DNA of 64,000 nt, from positions 9,309,284 through 9,373,283 of the forward strand of contig NC_090712.1 in NCBI RefSeq assembly GCF_040954835.1, read 5' to 3'. Source of the stretch: Lepisosteus oculatus. Lineage: Eukaryota; Chordata; Actinopteri; Semionotiformes; Lepisosteidae. How positions within the stretch are numbered: position 1 is the stretch's first letter; each line of letters starts with the position of its first letter. The notes under the pieces are model-generated. The model saw nothing but the letters and a program-made list of their open reading frames with translations. It had not been told where the DNA came from and made no database searches. Below are positions 1-12,600 of this stretch, piece by piece. A program made the translations under genes and the position numbers.

Positions 1-3000
1 GGTCATTTGGGTGGGCTTCTGAAAAATATATTGATATATTTAGCAAGAATTATTTCTTATTTTTTCCATTAAAAAAAACTACCCTTGTACAGGGGAACTT
101 CCGAAATTAACAGCCCAAAGTGTGTCTGTTATCAATGTGTGGGTTTAAAGTCCTTCATTTGTGGTTATTATGTCATCAGCATTCTTCAAATAGGGTCATA
201 ATTCTTTATTCTGAGGCATATTTCAGATCTTTTTTTTTTCCTTCAGAAAATAAAACTGGTAAAAGCTAACATCCTGTCTCAAAATTGGGTCATCATTGTT
301 CGCAAACAGATGCTTTTTATTCTGAAGGTGTTGGACTGGGACAAACAGAGTGAAATTTCTCTACTGCCTGTTTTTTGATACCTTGTATTATGAACTCCTC
401 TGTACTGTTGTCCCTTTGTCACAGGTTAATACCCAGAATAATGGGAATGACAGGCGACAGCCTTTTGTTATTACTGCGGGGTTAGAGTTCTGATTAATCA
501 TTTTGCTAATTTGGCTTTTCTAATCGAAGAAATCTGTCCCTAGAAAACACGAAACAGAAAAGAGATTAGACCAGAGTTTGTGTTGTGATTAAAATAGTAC
601 GATATTACTGCTAATTGCTACCAGGTTTCAGCTGCTGATGGGGGCTGTTGGCTTTTGATCTTTCATTTTTGACTTTTATCACTGAATTCCCTTGTCTTCA
701 GCCAATTCAGTTGAATCCTGTTTTCTATTTACATGACATGGATTGGGACTTGTGATAGTTCCTTTCTCCTAGAAAGCGTAACAAGCGTTTCGCTGGTTTT
801 GGAGCAGATGGTTGCATTCCCAGCCTGAGGGCTACAGACTGTCCTCCTCTCGAGCAGACACCTCTGAGGTGAATCACTGCGGCTGAGTGCCGACACACAA
901 ACAGCAGCCGAGCTATGGCAACCCTCCACAAGCGGGGACTCTCATCGACTTGTTTGAACGCTTGCGGGCCGGATTCAGTTACTGCGCTTGTGAGGGGTGT
1001 CTTTGTTGATTCAGGTTGATCAGAGTCGCCGGCTGGGTTCGGCCCTCTCTGCAGCAGCAGCAGCAACAGCATCTGTCTGTTCTGTTTCTGTTTATCGCTA
1101 CATACCAGGCAGAGGCCAAGTGAAAGACTAGCTGACCATAGATGAAACCTGCCAGTCAGACAGACTGGAATCCAAACGTTTGTGAGAGGGAATGGGAGAC
1201 ACTAACTTGGGTTTTTATTGGTTTAAGGTCACCACCAGGTCTGTGTTTGACTGTCCGTACAGTTTTGAAGTATTGAAACAACAAGCTGTTTTTTTTTTTG
1301 CATGTTGTATTTTGGGACTGAAGGGTCCGCGACAATGCAGTCTAAAATGGACTCTCAGGCCTCAGTAAACAAAAACGGTTTGCCAGGCAGGCGGGCATGT
1401 GGGGAGTCTCCCATTTTTCCCCAAAAAGCCATCCGTTCTTAAAACTTTAAAGACATGTCAGTGGACCGAGCCCTGACTGACTGCAGCCGGGCAGAACGAG
1501 ACCATAAGGAACAGCGCTGTCTGTCCGGCACTTCCATCACCCCCAGTTTGAGTTAAATGCCGACCCAGAAACTACCTGAAGAAGCGGCAGACTGAAAAAT
1601 AATGCGCACGTAAATCAAACACAACGCATGCTGAAATGCTCTCGAATTGAGAACAGCACTTGGTAGTATTTGCTTAAAGGAGCTTGTTTTTTTCAGTTCA
1701 TCCAGTCAGTCTGTACTATTGCCAACCATAACCTATGTGTCATGTTACCTCGTTTCAGTTGAGAGCCGGTAACTTTAAAGCATTAGCAATACCGTGATTC
1801 ACGTTTCTAATATTTACAACGTCTCTATGATAGAGCAACACGCCCTGAAACCTGTCTGAGGCGAGAGGATTTCTGTGTGGCAGGCAGGCAGGCTGTCCAC
1901 TGAAAGCTGGAGTGGTGCTGAGTGGGCACAGTTCATACCGGTCAGTCTGGTACAGAAAAGAAAGGGGATTGGAATTAGAATAGGTTCTGAAGGTTTGCTT
2001 TTTTTCATTATTTCAATGCTACGCACTGTATTTCTTAGGAAGTTTCCTTATTTTTCAAATCTTAATTTGCTTTAAAAAGCAGTTTCTGCCTGATCGCACA
2101 CGCCCTGTGGCGGCAGTTACCTTTTGGCTCCCTGTGTAATGAAGCAGCATTTCGTTTTTGATAGCGTCAAGAAAACCTTTGCTCAAACATTTTGTCATAA
2201 GCAAAGTTTATTTTCTCATTGCTTTAAGCATCAAGTGTCATCTTGAATTTTGTAATTTTGCATGTTCTCAGCAGCCTGATATAAATTTGCATAGATTTTG
2301 TGTTTGTAATCGTGTGTATTCTGCAATCTATTACATTTTTTGGAAAATGCAGAAGGCTTAAATTCACGCACATGCTGTCTTCTCAGATACACTGAAGAAA
2401 TACTGGTAGGTTAATTGGCTCCTGGGAAAATTGGTCCTGATGCGAGTGTGTATTCTCTGTGTCTGTATCTGTCCATCCCGTCCAGGGTGCGCCCTGCCTT
2501 GAGCCTGTTGCTTGCAGTGATAGGCTCCAGCTTATTGAACCCTGAATTGGAAGAAGACCCTGAACTAGAAGATAAGATCTCCTCTTCCTTTGAAAAAGCT
2601 ATTTTGAACATAAAGCCAGAGATCCCACACTTTCTCACTTTTCTTCAGTGGAAATGCAGTGTCCCACAAAGACATTTTCTCACCATTGTCCCCAGCTAAG
2701 GAAAGCGAATGTTATGCCTTTTGTGGATGACTTTTATTAGGTGTTCAAGTAATTTGGCCCATGTTAAAAGCTGTAGATGTGAAACAGTACCCATGTGTCT
2801 TGCTTTTTCTCCCTTAGAAAAAAGGCTGACGTAAGGAGAGCTGCTGTCAGGAGCTGGGATGTGTGAAGTCATGCTAAATTGCTTCGAAGGCACAGCTTAA
2901 GACGTGCTTGTGATCAACCGCTCCATCTGCTGAGAATCTTCACCAGCCTTTTAAAGTGTAGTGGTAGGGGAAGAAACATGTTTCAGTGTTGGGGAAGAAA

Positions 3001-6000
3001 AGGGGGTGCAGTTTAGTGCAATTAGTGCTTCAGTGTGTGCAGAAGTGAAGAACTCTTGCTTTGTGAAGAATGTGCCTTCTCAAAACATGGTAAGCCTTGA
3101 ACTGCAGTCTCCTAGCTCACTTCCTTATTTAAACACACAGTGTTTTGCTGAATGCAAAAGGGAAGAGGTAACAGAAATATCCCCACCGTGCTTCTGTGGC
3201 ATCACAACCACAAAACGACCCCCTTCCTTGGATTCTAAAGCAATTTTAGCCTTTTATCTTCTTGGCATTTAAAAAAGGTGTTACTATTCAGGCAACCTAA
3301 TATGGTTTGCAGAGCTTGTTCTGTTTCAGCTGTTACCAGTTGTTGACTAAGTTGAACTCATGAGAGAGAAAAGCAGTGTGGTTCGTTTTAACTAAACATG
3401 GGTGCAGATTTATTCAAGAGAAGGTTATATTGAAATGTTTTGCCTCTGGTGTGCAAGACCTTGCATCTTGTGAACCTGAGAACAGCAGTGAGGTGGAAGG
3501 CCGGTCTGTTTTCCTGCTGGGAAAGTAGAAATCTTGTGCCCGCGTTCGGGGGCGAAACCCTGTCATAGGGTGGAGTCTCCGAGCTTTGGCAGTCTGTCCG
3601 GGGCCAATGGAGAGGGTCTGGCCAGTGTGGACAGGGAGTGGCTGGGTGTGCCTGGTGCTCTCAGGAGCTGTGTACTATGCACCAGTCAAAACCACTTTCA
3701 TGTGTTGAACTAGTCTGTAGTTTTCAACTGTACTTTCCATGACATAGTAACGTCCTCGGAAGCCATTCATCATTGTTAAGGCGGATGGCCTCTCTAGCTG
3801 TATTCAGCTTTGTTTTCTTATGCATCTACAGGGACCAAGCTGCTGCCTCTGCACAGGGCCATGAGTTGCACAACTGTCATTTTGTAAAGTGGCCTGTGGC
3901 TCTGTGCTTATGCAATAATGTTGTAAAGTTTGCATTGTTTTTTAGAGTTCATAATAAATCAGTGTGACCTGTAGTACAACTGAAAAACAAATTGCACAGT
4001 GACCTTCAAAATATTTTTAATTAGCCTGGGAGATGAGTCCAGTAACAGCTATGATGTTGAGCAGGAGGCTTTTTGTGAGCTGTACAATAGCAGGAATTGC
4101 CTAGGTAATTAGCAGGGATGTATGATCCGCTTTCAGAGTCTCCAAGAGATACAGACATATGAAGAATATAGCTACACGCTGTGTGAACACAGCCCTCTTC
4201 GTTGATAGTTTTCGCTGTATGTTATGTAATGAACTGAACCGTTAGACCCTAATTTATTAAGATAAAAAATTGCTTTTTTTCTATTTTCATTGCTGCAAAA
4301 AACTCGAACGTTTCAGGTCTCAAATATACTATAGTGCCTTTTTTTCTGGTTGTAAAACCTTTGCTTTGAGACAATGCTTCATGCAGTATAAACAAAGAAA
4401 GTTATACTGAAGGGTATTGAAAACACGTGATCTTAGTTTCAGTACTTGTTTGTGGCATTTCTAATGCCTCTCGGTAGAGTATAATTCATGGACATTTTAC
4501 TATTGAGACTATTACAGAAAATGACCAAAGAACTAACTAACTGGCTACGTTTAATTATATTTGACAGTGACAACCTGCTTTATACAAAAAGGAAGTATAA
4601 AGCATGAAGATGAATTGTGAGTATGAGCAGGCCTTCTGACAAGATACAGTACCGACTCATTAACATAACTGGGCCTGTTATGATTTTGATTATATTTGAG
4701 GCTGCATGAGTCTGTTGAGTTGAACAGGAATCGGATGCTGAATGTGAATCTGCAGCTGGTGGACATTTGCGTTGGTGTTTGATATAGTACTGTAGCTCTC
4801 GTTTCTGCAGCAGGTCACTATAAAGGTATTTCACAAAGCAAGTACAATTACAGTCGTTACGTACCCACCCAAACCTGCCGTCTCCAGTCGTGGGTTGCCA
4901 TGGCGCCAACAGAACCCACATTGCGTGCCTTCTCTCAGCGAAGCCCACTTCCTTCGGCTGGTGATTTTGTCTTGGGGCCAATGCGACCCTGCGCTCTCAC
5001 AAACAGAGAGGCAGTAACAAATACAGACCGTTTTGACCCCTTTATCTGTTGCGCCACTCGCACTTCATCCGTTGTTCGCCATTTATTCTGAATCCCTCGA
5101 ATTTGCTTTCGCTACTAAATGTACTAAATCTACACAACAAGTTCATGGCAACAGAGCAAAACATTCATACGTAGGATTTGTTTTAAAACAAATTGAAGTA
5201 TCGGCCACTTTGTGGCAGGTTAATACTGCTGTCACACGAGGGCTATTGAGAATATAATCCTTACAGGAAGCAAAGTGAAACACATGCCACATAAAGGCTT
5301 CCTGAGGGAAATTGCTAGTTTAGACCATTCTGTTAAAGGTCATTCTTCACAACTAGGGATATGGGCCAGTACCACAAAAAGATAAAAGCAACCAGAACAG
5401 AAAGAATATCAGTGCGCCTGCTCTGAAAAAACCTGTTTAGGTCAAATATCTCTGAGGTACAATGGGGAGAAGCCATTCTTAGACATTGTGCTGACTAATG
5501 TATTTAATATATATGGCCACGAAGTAAAGCCAATGAGTTCCATGTATCCCAAGGGCTTTAGTCAGTGGCCTGTGTGGGTCTGAATCTGTGAAGCATATGG
5601 CTGTGGCTGCAGGGTAGCAGATTGTGCACACTACCTGAGAACCATCAAGCCGCAAATCATCCATACTAATAACCCCGAGCTGCAAACAATGTCCAGCAGG
5701 AGGTTAGCAGATCATGTGAATTTTGAGCCATCCTCTTCAGTGAAGCTGTCTTAATCCTCCACAGACAGCGAATGTGCCTGCTGCTCCGTAATTGGGCTGC
5801 TTTCACACCGGGCAGCTCGACCTTTCTGTGACCTGCACCTTACAAATGCAGCTTATTTCCAGTGGTCCCTTCGTGAAAGTCGGCCTTAACATCAGGTTTA
5901 TTCTGCTTTTCCCTTTGCAAGATCTCGAATTCTGCAGACGATGAAATTAAAGGTTTTAGCTTCATATGTCTACTCTTTATTTACATCACTGGCACCATTT

Positions 6001-6477
6001 GATTTAGGGCAGGTAAATTTTGTAACTATTCAATTAAGTAAAAGTGTGTAGAATGTCTGTACATTTGAAGTGTCTGCTAATAACGGAAAGCTGTGATATT
6101 CCTTCATCATCATATTGTCCAATGAAATGACCCTTTTAAGCTTCACTTACAACTAAAATTGCTTCAGTGTCTCATCTAAAAACAAAAACAATCTCTTTGG
6201 ATTAGCCGATTCCTACATTACTACAGATTGCGTTGGGGTTGAATAAGCATCTTCATGCTCTTGCTTGGATTGATAGTTTGTTTCAAGGAATCTCCAGCCG
6301 AAGAAATGTATTTTGCTATTTGTCATTTCAGCAGCTAAGATTGTAGCCGACTTGTGCTCCCGAGTCTGTGTCTGTCAGAGGTCTGAACTGCACGCAAGAG
6401 CTAAGGGACACCCAAACTGGGCTTTTAAAGCAACAGCTGCTAATGTTTTTCTTGCTCTTTTTCTTCTTGTTGGGCAG
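1..6477. other. peli1 5' flank or first intron, no exon recognised
   Basis: This stretch is mostly AT-rich and the short open frames in it have no protein-like content I recognise. It holds a short CAG-type run near 1050-1075, a SINE-tail fragment at 2408-2553 and a small GC-richer patch near 3540-3670 that contains a CCAAT-like sequence. Pellino-1 genes normally start with non-coding exons; I could not pick one out here, so the promoter may be in this stretch or left of the window. Confidence 0.5.
2408..2553 (+). repeat. SINE 3'-half fragment, fish type
   Basis: The order of blocks (GGTTAATTGGC, a GTGTGT-like stretch, CCCGTCCAGGGTG, ATAGGCTCCAGC, CCCTGAATTGG) is that of the 3' half of a tRNA-headed SINE common in fish genomes. 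The tRNA-like head is absent. A copy in the opposite orientation lies near 62985-63150. Recognition is from memory of the repeat pattern, not a library search. Confidence 0.6.
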
Positions 6478-6552
6478 ACTTTTCCAAGAGAATGACAAGA
6501 AGGCACTGAAGCCCAGGATTAACTGTGGAAGACTTTCGGGACAGCCAGGCTA
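6478..6552 (+). other. peli1: peli1 5' UTR part of first coding exon
   Basis: A pyrimidine-rich tract ending TTGTTGGGCAG at 6477 looks like the acceptor of an upstream intron, with a possible branch site GCTAAT about 35 bases before it. The 75 bases up to the ATG would be 5' UTR. They contain a six-codon upstream ORF at 6492-6509 with A at -3. The exon start is inferred from the acceptor only. Confidence 0.55.
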
Positions 6553-6629
6553 ATGTTCTCTCCTGACCAAGAAAACATTTCTGCTTCCACCAAAGTGCCC
6601 GTCAAGTTCGGAGAGCTGATTGTGCTCGG
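6553..6629 (+). CDS. peli1: peli1 coding exon 1
   Basis: Encodes residues 1-25 plus two bases of codon 26, starting MFSPDQEN and ending in GELIVL. The donor is CGG|GTAAGA. The following 4.86-kb intron is phase 2. Confidence 0.94.
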
Positions 6630-9600
6630 GTAAGAAGACCCAGGCTTCCCTGCCACAGGTCAAATATCCCTACAGCAGCTTTTGGACACGGAGTGTGCCG
6701 TCTGCACGTTGGTGAAAAATGAGGGACCTGCCGCTGATATTTTTCGTGAACATTTTTTTCCCTAACAATACAATACCAGGCAGTTTAAAAATAATAATTT
6801 CTCGGCCCTCTAAGTGGTACGCGCCCCCTCTGATCTCCTGCACTAGGGTCCCTAAAATGCAGTCTGACAGCTACAGGCGCCCTGGTGCAGTCGAGCTTCA
6901 CTTCAAGCCTCTGCTGTCCTCTCCAGGGGCACATGGGTCCTAGCAGTCGGGAGCTCCGTATAAATAATGTCCAGACCGTTCGGGATCCTGTGATGCCTGG
7001 TCCGGGGAGGGAATGTGGAGGCTCCCACGGCAGAGCCAGGAACCTTCTAGTTCCAGCCAGATCTGTTTCATTGCGCACTGGGTATACTCCAGTCTGCAGA
7101 GGGGATTTGAATGTTGTACATGAGCCCATGTGCTGGGTTAATGTTTAGCTCCCTGAAATCCTATTTTTTTCACTGATTGGTGTGTTTGACCCTCTTGTAG
7201 ATGGTATATTGTAGTGCTAGTTCCTTGTTCCCTATGCATGTCTGTCTGGAGGGCACTGTGGCCATCTTTTTATATAGATTTGGGAGTGTCCCGAGGTGAT
7301 TAAGGTCTGGAAAAAGGTCTTTTCTTGTTTGCCTGTTATTCCAGATGGTAAATACTGAGTCTGAAGCCTGCAGTAAATACACATCAAATTGGAAAGCCAG
7401 TCCTTTGTTTTGCCCCTGTGGTTGAACAGATTGAGGGCGTAGACAAGCTTACTCTCCAGAGGGCATCAGAGGCACATATTGGGTGGCGAGGGTGAAAGTA
7501 CTGAAATAAAGAAGGGCCCAGAAGCCCATATTGCAGTTGGAGACTTGGAATGAGAGAAGCCCCTCCTCAAGAAAAATATCTGTTAAAACGTGGATTAGTT
7601 TGCCACCCAATGTGTGGAAAAGAGAATGGAGAATTACGTTTAAGGAGGTTATGATTCCAAAAAATCATATGAGAATAGGCGTCCATGTGGATTTTTTATT
7701 TAGTTGTCTTGAGTCTTCTACTGAATGCCGAATCAGATCTTGAAGTCTTTCTTCAAGAGGGGTGTAAGACATGGCTGCATCAGGAATAGTCCAGCAGTCC
7801 CTGCTTTAATTTGATCAGAAACCTAGAATTAGATTTGCTCCCAGTAAGCCAGGAAGGTCACTTCTGTTTGGTTTCCAAAAAAACAGCTGTCTGGTCTAGC
7901 AGAGCAGAAGTGAGTCCCTGTGCGAAGCAGCACTGCAGCTCCTATACTGCTGTCAGTGTTTTCCTTTTCTACAGTGCAGTTTTCATATGAAGCAAAGGGG
8001 TTAAGGCCTGTTCCAAGTGGACTGAGGGGAAGGAGAAGTTCAGTGGGATGCCACTTCCTTCAGACCTCTGTCTGCTGAGCTCCATGAATGTTTTGAGCTC
8101 GATGTAGGCTGGGACACATGCTGTGGCTTGCGTTCCCCGTGTGTCTCACACGCTTGCAGAGACTTATCGAGACTGTAGATCTTTGACACCTGACACTGCT
8201 CTGAACATGCTGAGAAGAACTACGTCATATTCCTGGAAATGTAGGTCAGGGCAGCAGTGACGTTCACCTAGAGAGCTGTTTGAGTTCCCATCTATAGAGG
8301 CAAGAGTTACGCCCCGTTTGCCGTTTCTGAGGAACTTAGATGTTTGATCTACGAGCTGCTAATAATGGCTGCGAGGATGGACCATTTGTTGAGCTGCCTT
8401 TTAAAATCTGAGCCAAGACCTTTCTGTTTCTCCATCAGTGTTTTTGGGAGAGTGTAGAGAGGTTGTGGAAATGCAAGACGAAAACATCTTAGAAATCTTC
8501 CAGTTTATTTAAAGGTTTTAAACAAAGTTTTTTTTTTGCATAATTGTATATTTGTTTTTGCCGGTAACTGAGATCAGTTATGGCCTTGAGTAACATCAAG
8601 GGAGAAGAGGGTTCTTTGGGGCAGAATAGGAATCTCTAGATCCACGGCAGGTGAGCCACAGTCCAGTGGGTTTAATGGACTACCTGGAAGAATGACACAT
8701 TTTGACCACTTGAGCAGGTGATTTGGTCAATTGAGTAGTTTCAAGATCGTTTGAAGTAAATTTAACATGAGTGCAAGTCTGCAGATACCCGACAGGTCTT
8801 GGGAACTTCAGGTGCTCTTTGAGAGGCCTGCTTAATGACATTTCCAACACTGTCCTGGTGGAGCTCTGCCAGTTGTGCTCCAAGTCGGCTGGTGACAGTA
8901 TCCTGACCACACATGAGATGTCCAGGCCAAAGCTTAATGCGTGCCTGGGGCACACGACTTGAGTAGGTGTGGTACTGTCCTTTTTAATTTTCTGCTTATT
9001 GAAGGTCATGATTATGTCCATGGACGATGTGCAGTGACACATGAATTGTAGACATAAAGAAGAAACTTGCAAAATTAATTTCAGAGGGGACTCTTGGACT
9101 AGATGAGCAACTCAAGGTCCTCCTGCCTTCCAGGTTCAGTGGAGTGGAGGTGGAGAGCTATTCAGTTCATCAGTTGTCCTGTACTGTTGCAGTGTCAAAA
9201 GGGAACTCGGGAAAAACATTTCAAAACAGGACAGAAGTTCCCTTCTGAACATGACCCCCCTCTTCTGTAAACCCAGCAGAGAGTGGCAATCTGAAATGGT
9301 AAAATATTTATACTTGCAAAAGAAATATTATCTTTTGAGAGTCCTCTTTTTCCAAAGACATTGTCATGAGTGTCAAAACAAACTTGAATATTCACAGGCT
9401 TTGGTTTCAGCAGCTCAGTTCGTCATTTTGATGCATGGCTGCTAAAGGCCTCTTCAACAAACCTTTGTGTATCACAGTGTCGCTATCCCTTGTGATTGAA
9501 TTAAGTGATGTCATTGAATTTAGTCTCATAATGCAGAACAGCAACAGCATGCTTTTTTACATGTCAGAATATACAGTAAATCTTTTATTTGCCAAATACA

Positions 9601-12600
9601 TTCAGATGGTACACCAAGGGAGTATTTTCTTTTTGTTAGCGACTTCATTTGTAGCACACAAATTCGATAGCGAAGGACTAATTGTACATGTAATGCACCA
9701 AGATGTCTTGTTAGAGCAGCCTACACTACATGAACTCTCAAGATCACAGACTCGCAAATGTAGCCTGTGGGTCCTGCCAACACACACTTCCTCCTGCTTG
9801 CCTTTTATCAGTTTCTTTTTATCTTGTTAATGAGCTAACTAGAGGCTAAGCACAACAATGGCAATGAAGTATCCTTGGCTACAGGAGACGCCGGAATATT
9901 TAAGATCTTGAACGCGTACTGTAAAATACCCAGTCTGACCAGGTCTACAATCGGAGAGTCTACGGTCTCTCTTTTGGTTGATCTTTCACTGCTGTCATTG
10001 TGTTTCACCCGCTAGCATCAGCAAACAGTAATGAACACTATGTCTGCTTTTCCCCCTGGCAGCTTTTCTTTAGCTTGAATAAACCCCAAAACCTTGTTGC
10101 GTATAGCCTTCACTCAATTAATGTTAGGGCACCTTAGGGGAATATTGAAGGAGCTGCTACAGACAAAACTTATAATGTCAAGTACTATATACAGTGTTGA
10201 AGAAGCATAGCGCCTGGTGCACTGGTCGTGGCAGCTAGGGGGTCATGCAGAGTGGAGACGGGGAGAGGGAAAAGTTTCCGCTGTTTTCCTTTGGCGCGGA
10301 TGTTCCGACTATTGGAGTTGATGCACTGAAGCCGTACAGAGAGAAATTGCGTGAGGCATGATCCACATGCTTTGATAATTCCGGAAAGGAAACCGGACTT
10401 GCTAGAATACCGTTTGGGCTGACTTGCAGGAGGGGAAACTGGAGCGGTCCGACTCCGGTGTGGGGGTCAGGGAAGGGCAGGGACAGGAGTTCAGGGCGAC
10501 GCATTGTCTTTGGTGGCAGAGGATACAGCTGGCAGTCGTGTCCCTGATGAGACGAGGGCAGGGCAGGACAATGAGCTGTGCTGTAGCAGGGGCGGCGGAG
10601 GCTTGAACTTCCCAAAAACATTTACTGCTGCAAAATAAAAACATGGTTAAGGCCTGGCGGCTCAGTTAACCTGCCTAGGGGGAGACCTCATGTTGCAGAA
10701 CCACCTGCAGCTCACTAACGAGGGCGGGGCCGTGTGTCTCCAAGGCCGTTCTGAAACGGGGCGTGTCTGCCTCACACTCGGGGCATTTCGCCTTCAGCGC
10801 GCCCTGCCTCGCCCCTCTGGCCTTGCTTCAAATACCTCGTTTGGGCGTGAGGCCGAAAGCCCAGAAATCCCGATCGCTCACGCTTGTTTATGAGTTGATG
10901 AGCTGGGCCTGGTTTGAAGACATTAATTTAAGAAAACCTCGAGGCAGCTGGTTTAGCATAAGAGGATTTCACAGCATTTCATGGAAGCTTTGAGTGTAAA
11001 CAAAGGAGGACCTGTTGCTCGATTTTGAAAGGACCTATTGTCCAGGACGTATCCCTCTTGCTGTTTGCCGTATGATCCAGCCATTATTCCGTACTGCTCA
11101 TTTTGGTTCTGTTTGTTCTTCCCAAAAAAGATTTCGACACTCCTCCACATGCTCTTCCCCTGTGTGGAATAGACTTAAGGCAGCACAGATGCACATCATT
11201 ATGAAATCTATAGAAAACCAATCTGGTGGCAAATGTTTTAGCATCTGTCTTTAACACAGCATAGCCTTCCGATTACTCATCTCTCAGGCTGCTGTTCTGT
11301 ATACAGTATGTGTAACTGGTTTTGGCTTTGTCAAAGGCTGACACTAGTGTTAAGAACCATTGTCTGCTGCATATGTGTTGATGAATTTTCCCTTTTTTGT
11401 AGGTCTTGCCATGCAGCTGTGCTCTTATTTGTTTTGCACTTCTCTTTCTGAATTTGGAAATATATATTTTTTTTATTTCCTTCCAGATACAATGGCTCCC
11501 TCCCCAATGGAGACCGTGGGAGACGTAAAAGCCGCTTTGCTTTATGCAAGAGACCAAAGGCCAACGGGGTGAAGCCGAGCACAGTGCATGTTGCCTGCAC
11601 CCCTCAGGCAGCCAAGGTAGGGCCTGGGGACGTTCACCCTGTTCCGCCTCCCAAAAACGCCATCCTCTCCTCAGGGTTGCTGAGAAAATAGCACTTCTTC
11701 TCTCCAGAGAGGAAACGCTTATAGACAGGTGAAGAAGGCCCGCAAAATGAAAATATCGAATAAGTGTGCTGGTTTATTTTTACTTTTCTTCTTCTAATTG
11801 CGGATTTGCTGCTTTATGTTTTCGGGGTTAATATGGCAGCTACCTCTCCAGCAGTTGAAGCCCATTTCAGCAGCTCTGTTTGCTTTTAAAAAAGATTACT
11901 GTGACCTTTCTTTCTGAAGAAAGAGCAAATTGAAGGAGTGCAGACAAATTGAAACTGGATCAATTTACTATTTGGTCCTTCATGTAGTCTTATAAAATCC
12001 CCCACTAGTGCAGATACAGAATTGTACTCGTAAAGAGGGGACTGCAATTTCAGACACTTGGCCAGAGGCAGATGAAAAATGATGCCAAAATCTTTTAAAT
12101 GTGGTTTTTTTAATGGGTAACGTTTAAGAGAAAAATGAAAGATCAAAGATCACCAGAGCTTGAATGCTGTTTTTTGGACACCTATTTTTGCTTTTTTTTT
12201 TCGGTAGAAAAAAATAGCTGAAGCAAACAGGAAGTTTCTTTGTCATTGTGTACCGAAACTAAGAATGTGGGATGCTTATGAAATTTCCATCCATCATGAT
12301 GCTGTGCTGTGAACAAGTTAAAGCAAGTGTCTTTTCACACATCTGGACAAAGTTTAACAGATGAATGCCTCTTTTGTATCTTTTCCAGATGCAAAAGTGG
12401 CAAGTGTTGTAATTTCTAATGACAGTATCCAGCTGGCTGTGATTTAGCCCTGTTCTCAGGAGTGGGTTTGCTGATATTAGTACTGAAAGCATTTAGAACT
12501 GGAAGGTGCATTTTTCAGCTTTTCAAGGCTGGGGTTTTCCTCAGATGTGATCAGGTTTCATTCTTGTTTCCACGTTGTCAAAATGACAGAAATCCTATTG

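Noticed and set aside
4580..4981. Minus-strand 133-codon open frame upstream of peli1
   Set aside because: No domain, no exon signals and no resemblance to a known protein.
8680..9072. Overlapping open frames on both strands in a peli1 intron
   Set aside because: No homology is recognised in either direction; it could be an old repeat but nothing identifies it.
9435..9830. Plus-strand 131-codon open frame in a peli1 intron
   Set aside because: It has no recognisable domain, splice support or codon bias, and lies in AT-rich intron DNA.
10235..10621. Minus-strand 128-codon open frame in a GC-richer patch
   Set aside because: Pro/Ser-rich translation typical of chance frames in GC-rich DNA.
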